Source of the DNA: Acanthopleuribacter pedis
GTDB taxonomy: Bacteria > Acidobacteriota > Holophagae > Acanthopleuribacterales > Acanthopleuribacteraceae
DNA: 64,000 nucleotides
Assembly (NCBI RefSeq): GCF_017377855.1
Contig: NZ_JAFREP010000002.1
Coordinates: forward strand, 372,001 to 436,000
Reading direction: 5' to 3'
Part shown: one piece after another, positions 44,398 to 52,828 of the stretch
Position numbering within the stretch: position 1 is the stretch's first letter
Layout of the letters: every line of letters starts with the position of its first letter
Made by a program: the position numbers and the translations under genes
Notes under the pieces: generated by a model
Databases searched by the model: none
What the model saw: the letters and a program-made list of their open reading frames with translations, nothing else
Told to the model about the DNA's origin: nothing

Positions 44398-44928
44398 TTG
44401 CTTCAATGGCTCATTCCTATCATCATTTTTTGTGTCGGCGCCGCGGTTTTATACTTGCTGCGCGGGCATTGCTATATCTTCCAAGCACGGGGTTTGGTCC
44501 GGCGTGGCAAACACCGGCGTGCCCTCAAATGGCTGGAACGCGCGGTTGCGGTTAATCGTCATCATGCCGAGGCTTGGCTTTTACTTGCCAAAACCCTTTT
44601 CGCCCTCGAGCGTTGGGATGAAGCCACCGCGCCTTTTCGCAAAGCGCTGCTGCTCAATCCCGACAAAGCCGCCGAGATCCATTGTGATTTGGGTCGTGTC
44701 TTGGGGGCGCTGGATGATCGTGTCGGCGCAATCGCCGCGATTAAAGAAACGTTGCGACTCGACCCCCGCCACGCGCTTGGGTTTTACTATCTTGGCGAAC
44801 AGTTTTTCCTTAAAGGCGAATTCAACCACGCTGCCGAGGCCGTTCAGCGCGCGCTCGATCTCGAACCCGGTATGGAGGCGGCGCAACAGCTGCGTAAACG
44901 CCTGGACGCCACGAAAAAATCAGCTTAA
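44398..44928 (+). CDS. Membrane-anchored tetratricopeptide-repeat protein
   Basis: 176 aa, TTG start with GGAGG seven bases upstream. A single hydrophobic N-terminal helix (about 3-22) anchors it, with the TPR region probably in the cytoplasm or periplasm. About three to four TPR units follow (H-A-E-A-W-L-L-L-A-K-T-L-F-A-L and H-A-L-G-F-Y-Y-L-G-E-Q-F-F are typical helix A segments). TPRs bind partner proteins; none is identifiable here. Converges on the HxlR gene 48 bp away. Confidence 0.85.
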   Translation: MLQWLIPIIIFCVGAAVLYLLRGHCYIFQARGLVRRGKHRRALKWLERAVAVNRHHAEAWLLLAKTLFALERWDEATAPFRKALLLNPDKAAEIHCDLGRVLGALDDRVGAIAAIKETLRLDPRHALGFYYLGEQFFLKGEFNHAAEAVQRALDLEPGMEAAQQLRKRLDATKKSA

Positions 44929-44976
44929 CGATCAGGCTGTCGGGCGATAAACCATCCACGCGCCGGTTTTATTATT

Positions 44977-45339
44977 TTAGTTGCGGGTCGCCCCCTTTAC
45001 CGCTTCCGCAAGATCGCCGTCCAACTCTTCCAGCACGTCGAAGAGTTTCATGAACTTCAGCCCGAAGGGAGTGAAGTGGTACTCCACCCGGGGGGGAATT
45101 TCCGGGTACGATGTTTTTTCGACCAAGTTGAATTCGAGCATTTTGGCGAGACAATAGTTCATGACCTTGGGCGATAAACCGTCGACCGAGCGGTGCATTT
45201 GACCTGGCCGGTGAACACCTTGACGGATGAGCACCATCAGGGTGAGCGACCATTTACACCCGAGAATGGTTTCGACAATCGGCCGAATATGTGACGGCGC
45301 AACCCGACGCGACATTTTTTTTTCCTGTGTTGATCCCAT
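44977..45339 (-). CDS. HxlR-family transcriptional regulator
   Basis: 120 aa winged-helix protein. The HxlR block is clear: I-L-G-C-K-W-S-L-T-L-M-V-L-I near 26-39, then L-S-P-K-V-M-N-Y-C-L-A-K-M and the wing V-E-Y-H-F-T-P-F-G. HxlR proteins often sense quinones, aldehydes or redox state. Divergent from the SDR and nitrilase genes, with an inverted repeat between (45378-45395), so it probably regulates them. It has no conserved Cys near the N-terminus of the YodB type. Confidence 0.92.
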   Translation of the reverse strand: MGSTQEKKMSRRVAPSHIRPIVETILGCKWSLTLMVLIRQGVHRPGQMHRSVDGLSPKVMNYCLAKMLEFNLVEKTSYPEIPPRVEYHFTPFGLKFMKLFDVLEELDGDLAEAVKGATRN

Positions 45340-45377
45340 TTGACACCCCCTGGTACCTACCCCACCGGATTGTGCTT

Positions 45378-45395
45378 ACTTGTTTGCATTCAAGT
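45378..45395. promoter_or_regulatory. Candidate HxlR operator
   Basis: ACTTG (45378-45382) and CAAGT (45391-45395) form an inverted repeat spaced by 8 bp in the gap between the HxlR and SDR genes. HxlR-type regulators bind TACTT-type dyads in this position. Confidence 0.4.
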
Positions 45396-45505
45396 GCTTG
45401 CCTATATTCAGGGGCAACAAGGCGCAACCCACCGCCTTCATTCTAACCCGGTTTCGCCGCGGTTCAGGTGGTGGATTTGCCAACCCCCATTTAAGGAGTG
45501 TTACT

Positions 45506-46285
45506 ATGTCGCAACAACGTTTTTTGGATCAGGTGTTCGTGATTACCGGTGGCGGAACCGGTATTGGTAAAGACATTGCCCGTACCGTTTTGAACGAGGG
45601 CGGCAAGGTCGTCATCAACGGCCGCCGTGCCGAGGTTTTGGCCGAAACAGCGCGTGAACTCGATCCGAGCGGTGAACGCGTGCGCTTTTTTGCCGGCTCC
45701 ATCGCCCTTGTCGAAACCGCCCGTTCCTTAATCGGCCTCGCCAAAACCGCCTTCGGTCGTGTCGATGTGCTGGTCAACAACGCGGGCGTGTTTAAACCCA
45801 CCCCGTTCCTTGAACATGACGAAGCGGAATTCGCCCATTACCTGGACATCATCTTAAAAGGGACTTTTTTCGCATCCCAGGCCGCCATCGGTGAAATGGT
45901 GAAACAGGGAACGGGCGCCGTGGTCAACGTCGGGTCCATGTGGGCCGATCACGCCGTGGGCGCCACGCCGTCCTCCGCCTATTCCGCGGCCAAAGCGGGG
46001 GTCCACGCCTTAACCCGCAATTTGGCGATTGAATTCGCCGCGCGGGGGATTCGCGTCAACGCTGTTGCCCCTGCCGTGGTGGAAACCCCCGTGTACGATA
46101 CCTTCCTGAGCCCGGAACAAAAACGCGAGGTGTTGCCCGGTTTCAACCAGTTCCACCCCTTGGGTCGCAATGGTCAACCCGCGGATGTGACCGCGGCGGT
46201 GTTGTTCCTGGCGAGTCAAGACGCGGGTTGGATTACCGGTGCGGTGCTGCCGGTTGACGGTGGGGTAACCGCCGGTCGCGGCTAA
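45506..46285 (+). CDS. Short-chain dehydrogenase/reductase
   Basis: 259 aa, ATG at 45506 with TAAGGAG upstream. Cofactor motif T-G-G-G-T-G-I-G, N-N-A-G, active-site Ser in V-N-V-G-S-M and Y-S-A-A-K are all present, so it should be a working NAD(P)-dependent oxidoreductase. It is a paralogue of the SDR at 9464 (same D-H-A insert after the Ser strand), which has lost the Tyr. Its stop TAA is the first three bases of a family A repeat end. The nitrilase gene follows after 120 bp. Confidence 0.93.
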   Translation: MSQQRFLDQVFVITGGGTGIGKDIARTVLNEGGKVVINGRRAEVLAETARELDPSGERVRFFAGSIALVETARSLIGLAKTAFGRVDVLVNNAGVFKPTPFLEHDEAEFAHYLDIILKGTFFASQAAIGEMVKQGTGAVVNVGSMWADHAVGATPSSAYSAAKAGVHALTRNLAIEFAARGIRVNAVAPAVVETPVYDTFLSPEQKREVLPGFNQFHPLGRNGQPADVTAAVLFLASQDAGWITGAVLPVDGGVTAGRG

Positions 46286-46320
46286 CCCGCTTTTCTCACA
46301 AGGTGTTCTGCTTCGTCAGG
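46283..46320. repeat. Repeat family A, single left end
   Basis: TAACCCGCTTTTCTCACAAG (46283-46302) followed by G-TTCTGCT matches the left end of family A copies at 12382 and 29514. No right end or core follows. The first three bases are the stop codon of the SDR gene. Confidence 0.6.
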
Positions 46321-46405
46321 TGATGGGGGTGGGGTTTGCTCTTGCGGAATGATCCATGATCGTCAACTGTTAGATCGTTATCATCAACAGGAGGAACCCT
46401 ATCCC

Positions 46406-47365
46406 ATGCCTGAATCTTCATTCCTAAACGTCGGTCTGGCCCAAATCGCACCCGTTTGGCTCAACCGGACCGCCACCCTCGCCAAAGTTGTCGCGGCCAT
46501 CCGAGAGGCCGCCGATCAGGGTTGCCGCTTGGTTGTTTTTGGCGAAGCTTGTGTGCCCGGTTATCCCAACTGGTTGTCGGTAACCGGTGGGGCCGTGTTT
46601 AATGATACGCGGCAAAAAGAAATATTTGACGCCTACAGCCGCGAGGCCGTGTGTTTGGAACGCGGCGATTGTGACGCCGTCTGTCGGGCCGCCGCCGAGG
46701 CCGGCATCGCCGTTTATCTGGGCATCATCGAGCGTCCGCGTGATCGCGGCGGCCAAAGCCTTTACTGTTCTTTTGTTTATGTGAATGAACAAGGTCGGAT
46801 TGCCTCAGTACACCGCAAGCTTCAACCCACCTATGAAGAGCGCTTGGTTTGGTCGCCCGGTGACGGCCACGGCCTGCGCGTTCATGAGCTTGACGATTTC
46901 CGCGTGGGTGGTCTTAATTGTTGGGAAAACTGGATGCCCCTGGCGCGCTCGGCTTTGTACGCCCAAGGCTGTACCGTTCACGTTGCCTGTTGGCCGGGAA
47001 GTGATCGCAATACCCGCGACATCACCCGTTTCATTGCCATGGAATCGCGGGCCTATGTGCTTTCGGTTAGTTGCCTGCTGCGCCGAGAGGATATTGCCGA
47101 CGACCTTCCCCACGCCGAAACCATTCGCGCCAATTTGCCGGCCGGCTGGATTCACAACGGCGGTTCCTGTGTGGCTGCGCCGGACGGTTCATGGTTGCTG
47201 GAACCGCAAACGGATCGGGAAGGCGTGTTTGTCGCCCAATTGGATCTGTCCTTCGTGCGGCGCGAGCGACAGAATTTTGATCCGTCCGGTCATTACGCCC
47301 GCCCGGACGTGACCCGTTTGTCCGTCAACCGTAAACGGCAATCAATGCTCGATTTGACCGATTGA
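46406..47365 (+). CDS. Nitrilase / carbon-nitrogen hydrolase
   Basis: 319 aa, ATG at 46406 with AGGAGG 11 bases upstream. The catalytic triad is seen: Glu in V-F-G-E-A-C-V-P-G-Y-P, Lys in H-R-K-L-Q-P-T-Y-E-E-R, Cys in G-G-L-N-C-W-E-N-W-M-P. The H-R-K-L-x-P-T and C-W-E-N-x-x-P blocks are those of true aliphatic or aryl nitrilases, which hydrolyse nitriles to acids and ammonia. With the SDR and HxlR regulator it suggests an inducible detoxification or catabolic unit; the substrate is unknown. Confidence 0.92.
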   Translation: MPESSFLNVGLAQIAPVWLNRTATLAKVVAAIREAADQGCRLVVFGEACVPGYPNWLSVTGGAVFNDTRQKEIFDAYSREAVCLERGDCDAVCRAAAEAGIAVYLGIIERPRDRGGQSLYCSFVYVNEQGRIASVHRKLQPTYEERLVWSPGDGHGLRVHELDDFRVGGLNCWENWMPLARSALYAQGCTVHVACWPGSDRNTRDITRFIAMESRAYVLSVSCLLRREDIADDLPHAETIRANLPAGWIHNGGSCVAAPDGSWLLEPQTDREGVFVAQLDLSFVRRERQNFDPSGHYARPDVTRLSVNRKRQSMLDLTD

Positions 47366-47509
47366 CCTTTTTTGGCACCGACCCGCGGAAATGAAGGATA
47401 AGGGTGACAAAAAACGGCCTTGATCCTGCCGGTTCATCCCGCTGCTTCAGTCATCGTTTCCTGTGCTAATTTTTCCGTGAAAGGTTAAGTTGTTTTTTTG
47501 CTGTGCTTT

Positions 47510-47767
47510 GGGTGACGAAAGTGCCACCCCTCGGCAATTTTCAGTTTGGCATCGCGAACCTGGCAACGGGATTGCCTTAAGGAAAGGCAAGACGACAGGG
47601 TTCAGTACCCGTGTCAAAACCCTTTGGCGAGGCCTCACCAAGAAATGGGGCAATGTCGCCAAAGCGTTTTGATACCGGCACTTACACCGTGTACACCCGA
47701 TTTGTCCCGGCAGGACTTGGATGTTCTCCAAGTACTATTGACCCCTCTTGTAGGGGTCTTTTTTTTT
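47510..47767 (+). ncRNA. Putative structured RNA with terminator
   Basis: This plus-strand stretch has no credible coding frame but four ordered helices. TTGCCTT/AAGGCAA pairs at 47572-47590. A 16-bp stem with one C-C mismatch (47614-47630 with 47656-47672) carries an internal loop and wobble extension. ACTTGGA/TCCAAGT pairs at 47715-47733, and a perfect Rho-independent terminator ends it. It does not match tmRNA, RNase P, SRP or 6S signatures I know. It could be a free sRNA or a long 3' UTR of the nitrilase mRNA. The 5' end is uncertain. Confidence 0.4.
47740..47767 (+). terminator. Rho-independent terminator
   Basis: GACCCCT (47740-47746), loop CTTGT and AGGGGTC (47752-47758) are followed by nine T (47759-47767). 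Confidence 0.92.
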
Positions 47768-47777
47768 GCTTAATCGG

Positions 47778-47826
47778 CCCGCATTTCTCGCCATCAAGTT
47801 GCGAGGACGGTGGCCGGAAATGCGGG
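47778..47826. repeat. Repeat family A, collapsed hairpin copy
   Basis: CCCGCATTTC (47778-47787) and GAAATGCGGG (47817-47826) are a perfect 10-bp inverted repeat identical to the outer part of the family A ends, with only 29 bp between them. It lies just after the gene end at 47847 on the minus strand and may also act as a weak terminator. Confidence 0.55.
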
Positions 47827-47846
47827 GCCTTTTGTTGGGATGCGAA

Positions 47847-48302
47847 CTATCCCAGGTAGGTTGGCAGTACCACGAACATAAATCCGACCGTCATGCCGTA
47901 GGCAAGGTGGGCGATCACGTGGGACATCATGTCCTCGGGCGTCAGGCTCTTGAAGCGTTCAAGCGGGTGGTTTTGTGCCACCGCGATGACCAAAAATAAC
48001 GTCACAATCATGCCGTGCACCAAACCCATGAATGAGCACAAGGCGATCCCGATGAAGGGATTGGTGCCGCTGATGGGTGCCGTGCTGAGTAACATGGAAT
48101 AGCCGTAGCCAAAGAGAGTACCCATGGCCATGTGAACCAAGGTGCCGGGTAACAGTGAAGTTTCGTAGTTGCGGGTAATGAGTGAGCCGATGGCGCGAAC
48201 CATCTGTGATTCAGGAAGGTGCAGGTAACGTGCTCTTCTTAGGAAAAACGTCATAACGAGCACGCCGAAAAAACCGGCTAAGCCGGGGATGAGAAACGAC
48301 AT
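47847..48302 (-). CDS. Small membrane protein, function unknown
   Basis: 151 aa, start at 48302 with AAAGGAG upstream. Four hydrophobic segments at about 4-20, 48-68, 78-105 and 128-148; motifs include H-M-A-M-G-T-L-F-G-Y-G-Y and M-G-L-V-H-G-M-I-V-T-L-F-L, and an H-V-I-A-H-L-A-Y-G. The several histidines within membrane helices could bind metal. I do not recognise the family. Confidence 0.65.
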   Translation of the reverse strand: MSFLIPGLAGFFGVLVMTFFLRRARYLHLPESQMVRAIGSLITRNYETSLLPGTLVHMAMGTLFGYGYSMLLSTAPISGTNPFIGIALCSFMGLVHGMIVTLFLVIAVAQNHPLERFKSLTPEDMMSHVIAHLAYGMTVGFMFVVLPTYLG

Positions 48303-48765
48303 GTTTGCTCCTTTGCCCGGTGGTGTGAACCTCGACACTCCCTTTAAAACGGGCGAGAGTGCAAAGGGGGATTTCTGTTTTTGTTGTTCCCTTTATTAAA
48401 TGACGGTTTGCCGGGACGTGCAAGGAAGGATGCAATCGGCGGTGCTGTTACCCGGCAATTTTTTATCCGGTTCAAAAAATGTGCATCGCGGCGCCGGCGT
48501 AGTGAACGGCATCGCGAGGTGTGTAACTGCTAGAAGAGCAATGGTTAAGGCGCACCCATCGCTGTGTTTAGGGGCGCGGGTGGTGGGCGAAACCAACAGG
48601 CGGCGAGATGGGTTTAGGTCTTGAATGCTATGTTTTTGTCCGGGAAAGTCCAGGATGTAAATTGGACAAAAATGGCTTTAGCCCCAAGGGGGGCTTTTGA
48701 TCAGGTAACCTGACCCTTGGCGTTCCTTGCCGGACGAATCGCAGCGACTTATCGCGCTTGCTAGA
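48303..48765. other. Intergenic region
   Basis: About 460 bp between two minus-strand genes. I see no supported coding frame, repeat copy or T-run hairpin. Confidence 0.4.
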
Positions 48766-50442
48766 TCAAAGGTCGTGGGTGGTTTCACGATCATTATTCG
48801 TGCTGCAAATATGCTCGAGCAGGGTTTCGAGTGCTTCAATGGTGACGGGTTTCGCCATGAAAAAATGGACCTTTTCCTCATGCCAGGAGTGTCCGTTTTT
48901 AATGTCCTTGTCGCCGGAGAGGACCGCGATGGGGCTGGGTGGTAAATCACTCTCGCTTTCCATCTTGCGAAGGGTTTGTACCAGTGTGAAGCCGTTGCAA
49001 TCGGGCAAGTGGTAATCCACCAGAAGGGCGTCAAAATGATGGTTTTTGAATTGTGTCAATGCCTCGCGGCCGGTTGCGGCGACCACGGTTTGGTGACCTT
49101 TTCGCCGCAACAGCCGTTCGGTCACTTTTTGATTGATGGGATGGTCCTCGATGAGCAGAATCTTCTTGGGTTTCGCCGCGGCTTTGGGTGGCTGGTTCCT
49201 CGCCGGGGGCGGTTGACTTTCCGTAAGATGAAGCTCGATGGTAAAACAACTGCCCACCTCGATGTCACTTTCCACCGTTAAACGACCGCCCATCAGTTCG
49301 ACCAGCGATTTCGAGATACAAAGCCCCAAACCCGATCCACCGTGCTGTCGCCAGGTATTCGGGTTGGCTTGCTGGTAAGGCTTAAACAGTTGGTCAAGGC
49401 GTTTGGGTTGGATGCCTTCGCCGGTATCGGTTACCTGGAACTTGAGACGTCGGCCTTCTTCGGCACATTCATAGCCTGAAACCGATAAGGTCACCGAACC
49501 TTGTTTGGTGAATTTGAGGGCATTGCCGATGAGATTGGTCAAAACTTGTTCCAAACGTACGGCGTCGCCGAGAAACCAATGCGGCAGTTCTTCATCCCAA
49601 GACCAGCTAAGCGAAAGGCCTTTTTTGGTGGCCGGCACCTGGTAGGTAGCCACGATACGTCGCAGTAATTCATACAGGTCAAAACGGCGGATTTCCAGTT
49701 CGACCTTGCCGTGGTCCAGGCGGGAATGGTGGAGCAGGTCTTCCAACTGGCGGGAGATGGTCGTGCAGGTTTCTCGGATATAGCGGATGCTATCGAGGTC
49801 CTTTTCCTGGTGGTCGGGCGCCAACAGCAAATCGGTTAGGCCGACGATGGCGTTTAAGGGATTGCGGATTTCGTGGCTCAGTGAGGCGAGAAACAGCCTT
49901 TTTTCATGGGCGAGATTCAGGCTTTCTTGAAGCTGTTCTTGGTAACGTTTCGACAGAAGTCGCGCCTCGAAAAGGCGTACAATTTGGTCTCGGATCAAAG
50001 AGAGTTGCAGGGTTTGTTTTGGGGTCAGGTTGCGGGGGACGCGGTCGATGACGCATAAAGTTCCCAGGCGGTAACCCGTGTTCGTTTGCAGCGGGAATCC
50101 CATGTAGAAGCGAATATGAGGCGGGCCGGATACCAACGGATTATCGTGGAAGCGCGGGTCTTCCAGGGTATCGGGAACCACCATGGGCGCAGCGTGGTTA
50201 ATGGCGTGCCCGCAAAAAGAGATCTCCCGAGTGGTTTCCGATGCATCCAATCCAACTTTGGCCTTGAACCATTGGCGGGTGGGATCAACCAAGGAAATTA
50301 GCGCGATCGGCGTTTCCGCAATTTCAGCGGCCAAACCGGTGAGTTGGTCGTAGCAAGGTTCAGAAGCGGTGTCGAGGATCTCCAATTCGGTAAGTGCCTC
50401 GAGCCGCCTCCTCTCACAAGGCGGGATTGCAGGTGTAAACAA
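48766..50442 (-). CDS. Hybrid sensor kinase: GAF, histidine kinase, receiver
   Basis: 558 aa from TTG 50442 with AAAGGA seven bases upstream; the frame extends to 50652 but that part overlaps a decayed repeat. A GAF domain (about 10-165) with L-T-G-L-A-A-E-I and L-G-T-L-C-V-I-D, a coiled coil, the H-box L-A-S-L-S-H-E-I-R-N-P, N-box L-I-G-N-A-L-K-F-T and G-G-S-G-L-G-L. The receiver (about 425-550) has E-D-H, acceptor in L-V-D-Y-H-L-P-D and K-P. No membrane helix: a cytoplasmic sensor whose partner is unknown. Confidence 0.93.
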   Translation of the reverse strand: MFTPAIPPCERRRLEALTELEILDTASEPCYDQLTGLAAEIAETPIALISLVDPTRQWFKAKVGLDASETTREISFCGHAINHAAPMVVPDTLEDPRFHDNPLVSGPPHIRFYMGFPLQTNTGYRLGTLCVIDRVPRNLTPKQTLQLSLIRDQIVRLFEARLLSKRYQEQLQESLNLAHEKRLFLASLSHEIRNPLNAIVGLTDLLLAPDHQEKDLDSIRYIRETCTTISRQLEDLLHHSRLDHGKVELEIRRFDLYELLRRIVATYQVPATKKGLSLSWSWDEELPHWFLGDAVRLEQVLTNLIGNALKFTKQGSVTLSVSGYECAEEGRRLKFQVTDTGEGIQPKRLDQLFKPYQQANPNTWRQHGGSGLGLCISKSLVELMGGRLTVESDIEVGSCFTIELHLTESQPPPARNQPPKAAAKPKKILLIEDHPINQKVTERLLRRKGHQTVVAATGREALTQFKNHHFDALLVDYHLPDCNGFTLVQTLRKMESESDLPPSPIAVLSGDKDIKNGHSWHEEKVHFFMAKPVTIEALETLLEHICSTNNDRETTHDL

Positions 50443-50606
50443 CAGATATTCCTTTGGTGGGCAAAATGGTTGGTTATGCCCAAGGTATCGGGAATGCACC
50501 GTGGTTTCTTGAAAAACGGCGGGAGGGTTCGAATCGTGTCGATCAGGTGGCTGCTCTACCGAAAAAGCCGGTTGCGAATGGGCGCGGTGGCGTGCCGAAA
50601 CGGAGA

Positions 50607-50781
50607 AAGCCCGCAAAACGCAAAGGGATCCGTCCCAAGAAGCTGAAACCATTGTTTATACCAAGGTCGTGACCGGCGGCATCGGCGTCGCAACGCCGCG
50701 GCGAAGGCGGCTCGACCCAATATAAGTCATCGCAATGGTTGGTGCTTTTTAGCAGATTTCCTTGTGTGCTTTGCGGGTTGA
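50607..50781. repeat. Repeat family A, decayed copy 4, inverted
   Basis: Alignment by eye to 42946-43121 shows scattered matches along the whole length: GCCCGCA at the left, AAGAAGCTGAAA, the core GGCGAAGGCGGCTCGACC, then AGCAGA, CCTTG and GCGGGTT at the right. Substitutions and small indels are frequent, so this is an old copy. It overlaps the spurious 5' extension of the hybrid kinase frame. Confidence 0.55.
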
Positions 50782-50853
50782 ATATTGGTCGCACCTTGCG
50801 GAACGGAAGGCGGTTTGCGCCACGGGTAAGCGCGGCCCAATCCGCCTGGCTGA

Positions 50854-52818
50854 TTAGCGTTGATGGATGAAATCGGGATGATTGATCAGTGCCCATGCCG
50901 TGTCGTACACGCCTTGGTAGATTTCCTTACCCCGGTAGTATTCTTTGAACAGGGTTCGTTCGGCGGCGGACGGTGCGCGCAACAAGAAACGGGTGAAGAT
51001 CTCAGTGAGGAACCCGTCTTGATCGAGTCGCCCGTCGCTCAATTCACTGATTTTCGCCTGCAGGAAGGGGCTGGCCGGCAAGTAAAGCCTGCCGATGGTC
51101 GCCACTTCTTCCTCATCGAGTTCGACCTCAAACCCGCCGCCCATGTAGGCGTGGAACTCCGGTTGGTTCATCATGAACAGGGCGCGTTGCACCGTGCTGG
51201 TGTTTTCGCGCGGGCTGTTGGCAATCAGTCGGCCCCGGCCGAGATTCACCAACAACTCATGGGCGGTGTCCTGTCTGTAGAAGTAATCGGCGATGGATTG
51301 GAAACCAAGGTTGGTGGGATCGTTGAGCCACACCAGGTTGTCCTCGTCAAAATTCTCTTCCGGGATATGGATCAGTGCAAAACCCTCGGGTTCGCCGGGG
51401 CTGGGCAGGGCCCAGGTGCTGCTGACCGCCTCGTGGATGTTGCCGCGGTACACGTACCTTTGTTCAAGACCCAGCGCATGGTGATAGCGGTCGACAATCG
51501 CCTCCGCCGGCAGGCGGCGTACCCGTTTGTTGCTGCGCCAATAGCCGAGGTAGTCGTTTTTGTCTTCGGTTTCGGTGAGTCGGGCCTGGTACAGCCCGCT
51601 GGTGACGATTCGGCGTTGCAACCACTTCAGGTCGAACCCGCTCTGAATGAATTCGTTGGTTAACGCATCCAGCAGGGCCGGGGTGCGCGGTTGAACCGTG
51701 CTCTGGTGCGCCGCCGCCGTCGCTGCATCGGTGCGGCCGGGGTCCCAACCGTTGAGCGGATGGACAAAGCCTTCCCCGAAAAACGCCGCCCAAATGCGGT
51801 TGACCATGTTGCGGGCAAACTGGGGATCGCTGGTAATCAAACGCGCCAAAGCCTCGCGCCGGCTTTCACCCTGTCGGGGCGATTCGCCGCTAAACATGTA
51901 TTTGGGTTGGATGACGCCGCCGTTGCGGGGCACGCGCATGCCTTCACCGGCCACGGATTGGGCGTTGTATTCGCCGTCCATAAAGCGTTCATCCGCAAAA
52001 AGTTCGCCTTCTTCCATGTCGCCCTGGCCGCGATCAAGATCAACCAAGTGCAGCTTCTGGAGAAACCCATCGAAGCTTTCATCCTCGTCCTCGGCGGAGA
52101 AGGGATAGTAAACGTAACTCTGCGAAAGAAACGCCGCCATCGCCCAGAAATCCTCGCGTTTTTTGGCCACCAAACCCACGTTCACCTGTTCAAGGTGGTA
52201 TTGGCCGTCGTGACAGCTCACACAGTTGGTTTGAATGCCCAAAAAGGTTTCGGTGATATTGGCGACCTGGTTGTCCAGCACTTCCAGACGAAAGTCTTCC
52301 AGGAAAATTTCACGCGCCCAAAAGCCAAAGGCGGTCGAGGGGTTGACGGCGCTCCCGTTTCCGGTGAGCACCTCTTTGGCAAGCACATCCCAGGGTGTGT
52401 TGTTGCGAATGTGTTCGCGCAGGCCGTTGTGCATCGCGTTGCGGAAGGGTGCGCTGGTGTCCTCAAAAATCGGTTCATTGCGCAATAAATCGGCAAGGAA
52501 GGTGACCCAGCGATCCACGTAGGCTTCGCTTTGGAACAGGCGTTCAATTTCCGCCGCGTATTTGCTCGCGCTCGGGTTGGCGGTGAACGCGGCGATGGTT
52601 TCTTGACTGGGAATGTGCCCGGTTAGATCGAGGTGGACGCGGTGAAGGAAGGTGAGATCGTCGACGGCCGGTGTACTGCCGCGTTTAACCATTTGAAACG
52701 CTTTCAGTTGAGGGTTTTGGGTGTTTTCGAGGGTGTGTCGCGCCGACCCGGCCGCGGCTGAAAGCGAGAACAACGCGCCAACCAAGAAACACAGCATTTT
52801 GGGCAAATAAGCTTTCAT
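50854..52818 (-). CDS. DUF1549/DUF1553 exported protein with a C-x-x-C-H motif
   Basis: 654 aa, start at 52818 with AGGAGG upstream and a signal peptide (first about 22 residues). The N-terminal DUF1549 part includes F-L-H-R-V-H-L-D-L-T-G-H-I-P-S and a C-V-S-C-H-D-G haem- or disulfide-type motif near 200; the C-terminal DUF1553 part includes R-M-V-N-R-I-W-A-type A-R-N-M-V-N-R-I-W-A-A-F-F-G. These proteins pair with DUF1501 partners in Planctomycetes and related phyla; function unknown. The DUF1501 gene lies immediately upstream. Confidence 0.9.
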   Translation of the reverse strand: MKAYLPKMLCFLVGALFSLSAAAGSARHTLENTQNPQLKAFQMVKRGSTPAVDDLTFLHRVHLDLTGHIPSQETIAAFTANPSASKYAAEIERLFQSEAYVDRWVTFLADLLRNEPIFEDTSAPFRNAMHNGLREHIRNNTPWDVLAKEVLTGNGSAVNPSTAFGFWAREIFLEDFRLEVLDNQVANITETFLGIQTNCVSCHDGQYHLEQVNVGLVAKKREDFWAMAAFLSQSYVYYPFSAEDEDESFDGFLQKLHLVDLDRGQGDMEEGELFADERFMDGEYNAQSVAGEGMRVPRNGGVIQPKYMFSGESPRQGESRREALARLITSDPQFARNMVNRIWAAFFGEGFVHPLNGWDPGRTDAATAAAHQSTVQPRTPALLDALTNEFIQSGFDLKWLQRRIVTSGLYQARLTETEDKNDYLGYWRSNKRVRRLPAEAIVDRYHHALGLEQRYVYRGNIHEAVSSTWALPSPGEPEGFALIHIPEENFDEDNLVWLNDPTNLGFQSIADYFYRQDTAHELLVNLGRGRLIANSPRENTSTVQRALFMMNQPEFHAYMGGGFEVELDEEEVATIGRLYLPASPFLQAKISELSDGRLDQDGFLTEIFTRFLLRAPSAAERTLFKEYYRGKEIYQGVYDTAWALINHPDFIHQR

Positions 52819-52828
52819 GATCGGCCTC

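Noticed and set aside
50520..50545. GGGTTCGAATC resembling a tRNA T-loop
   Set aside because: No cloverleaf can be drawn around it: no acceptor stem partner, D-loop or anticodon stem is present at the required distances.
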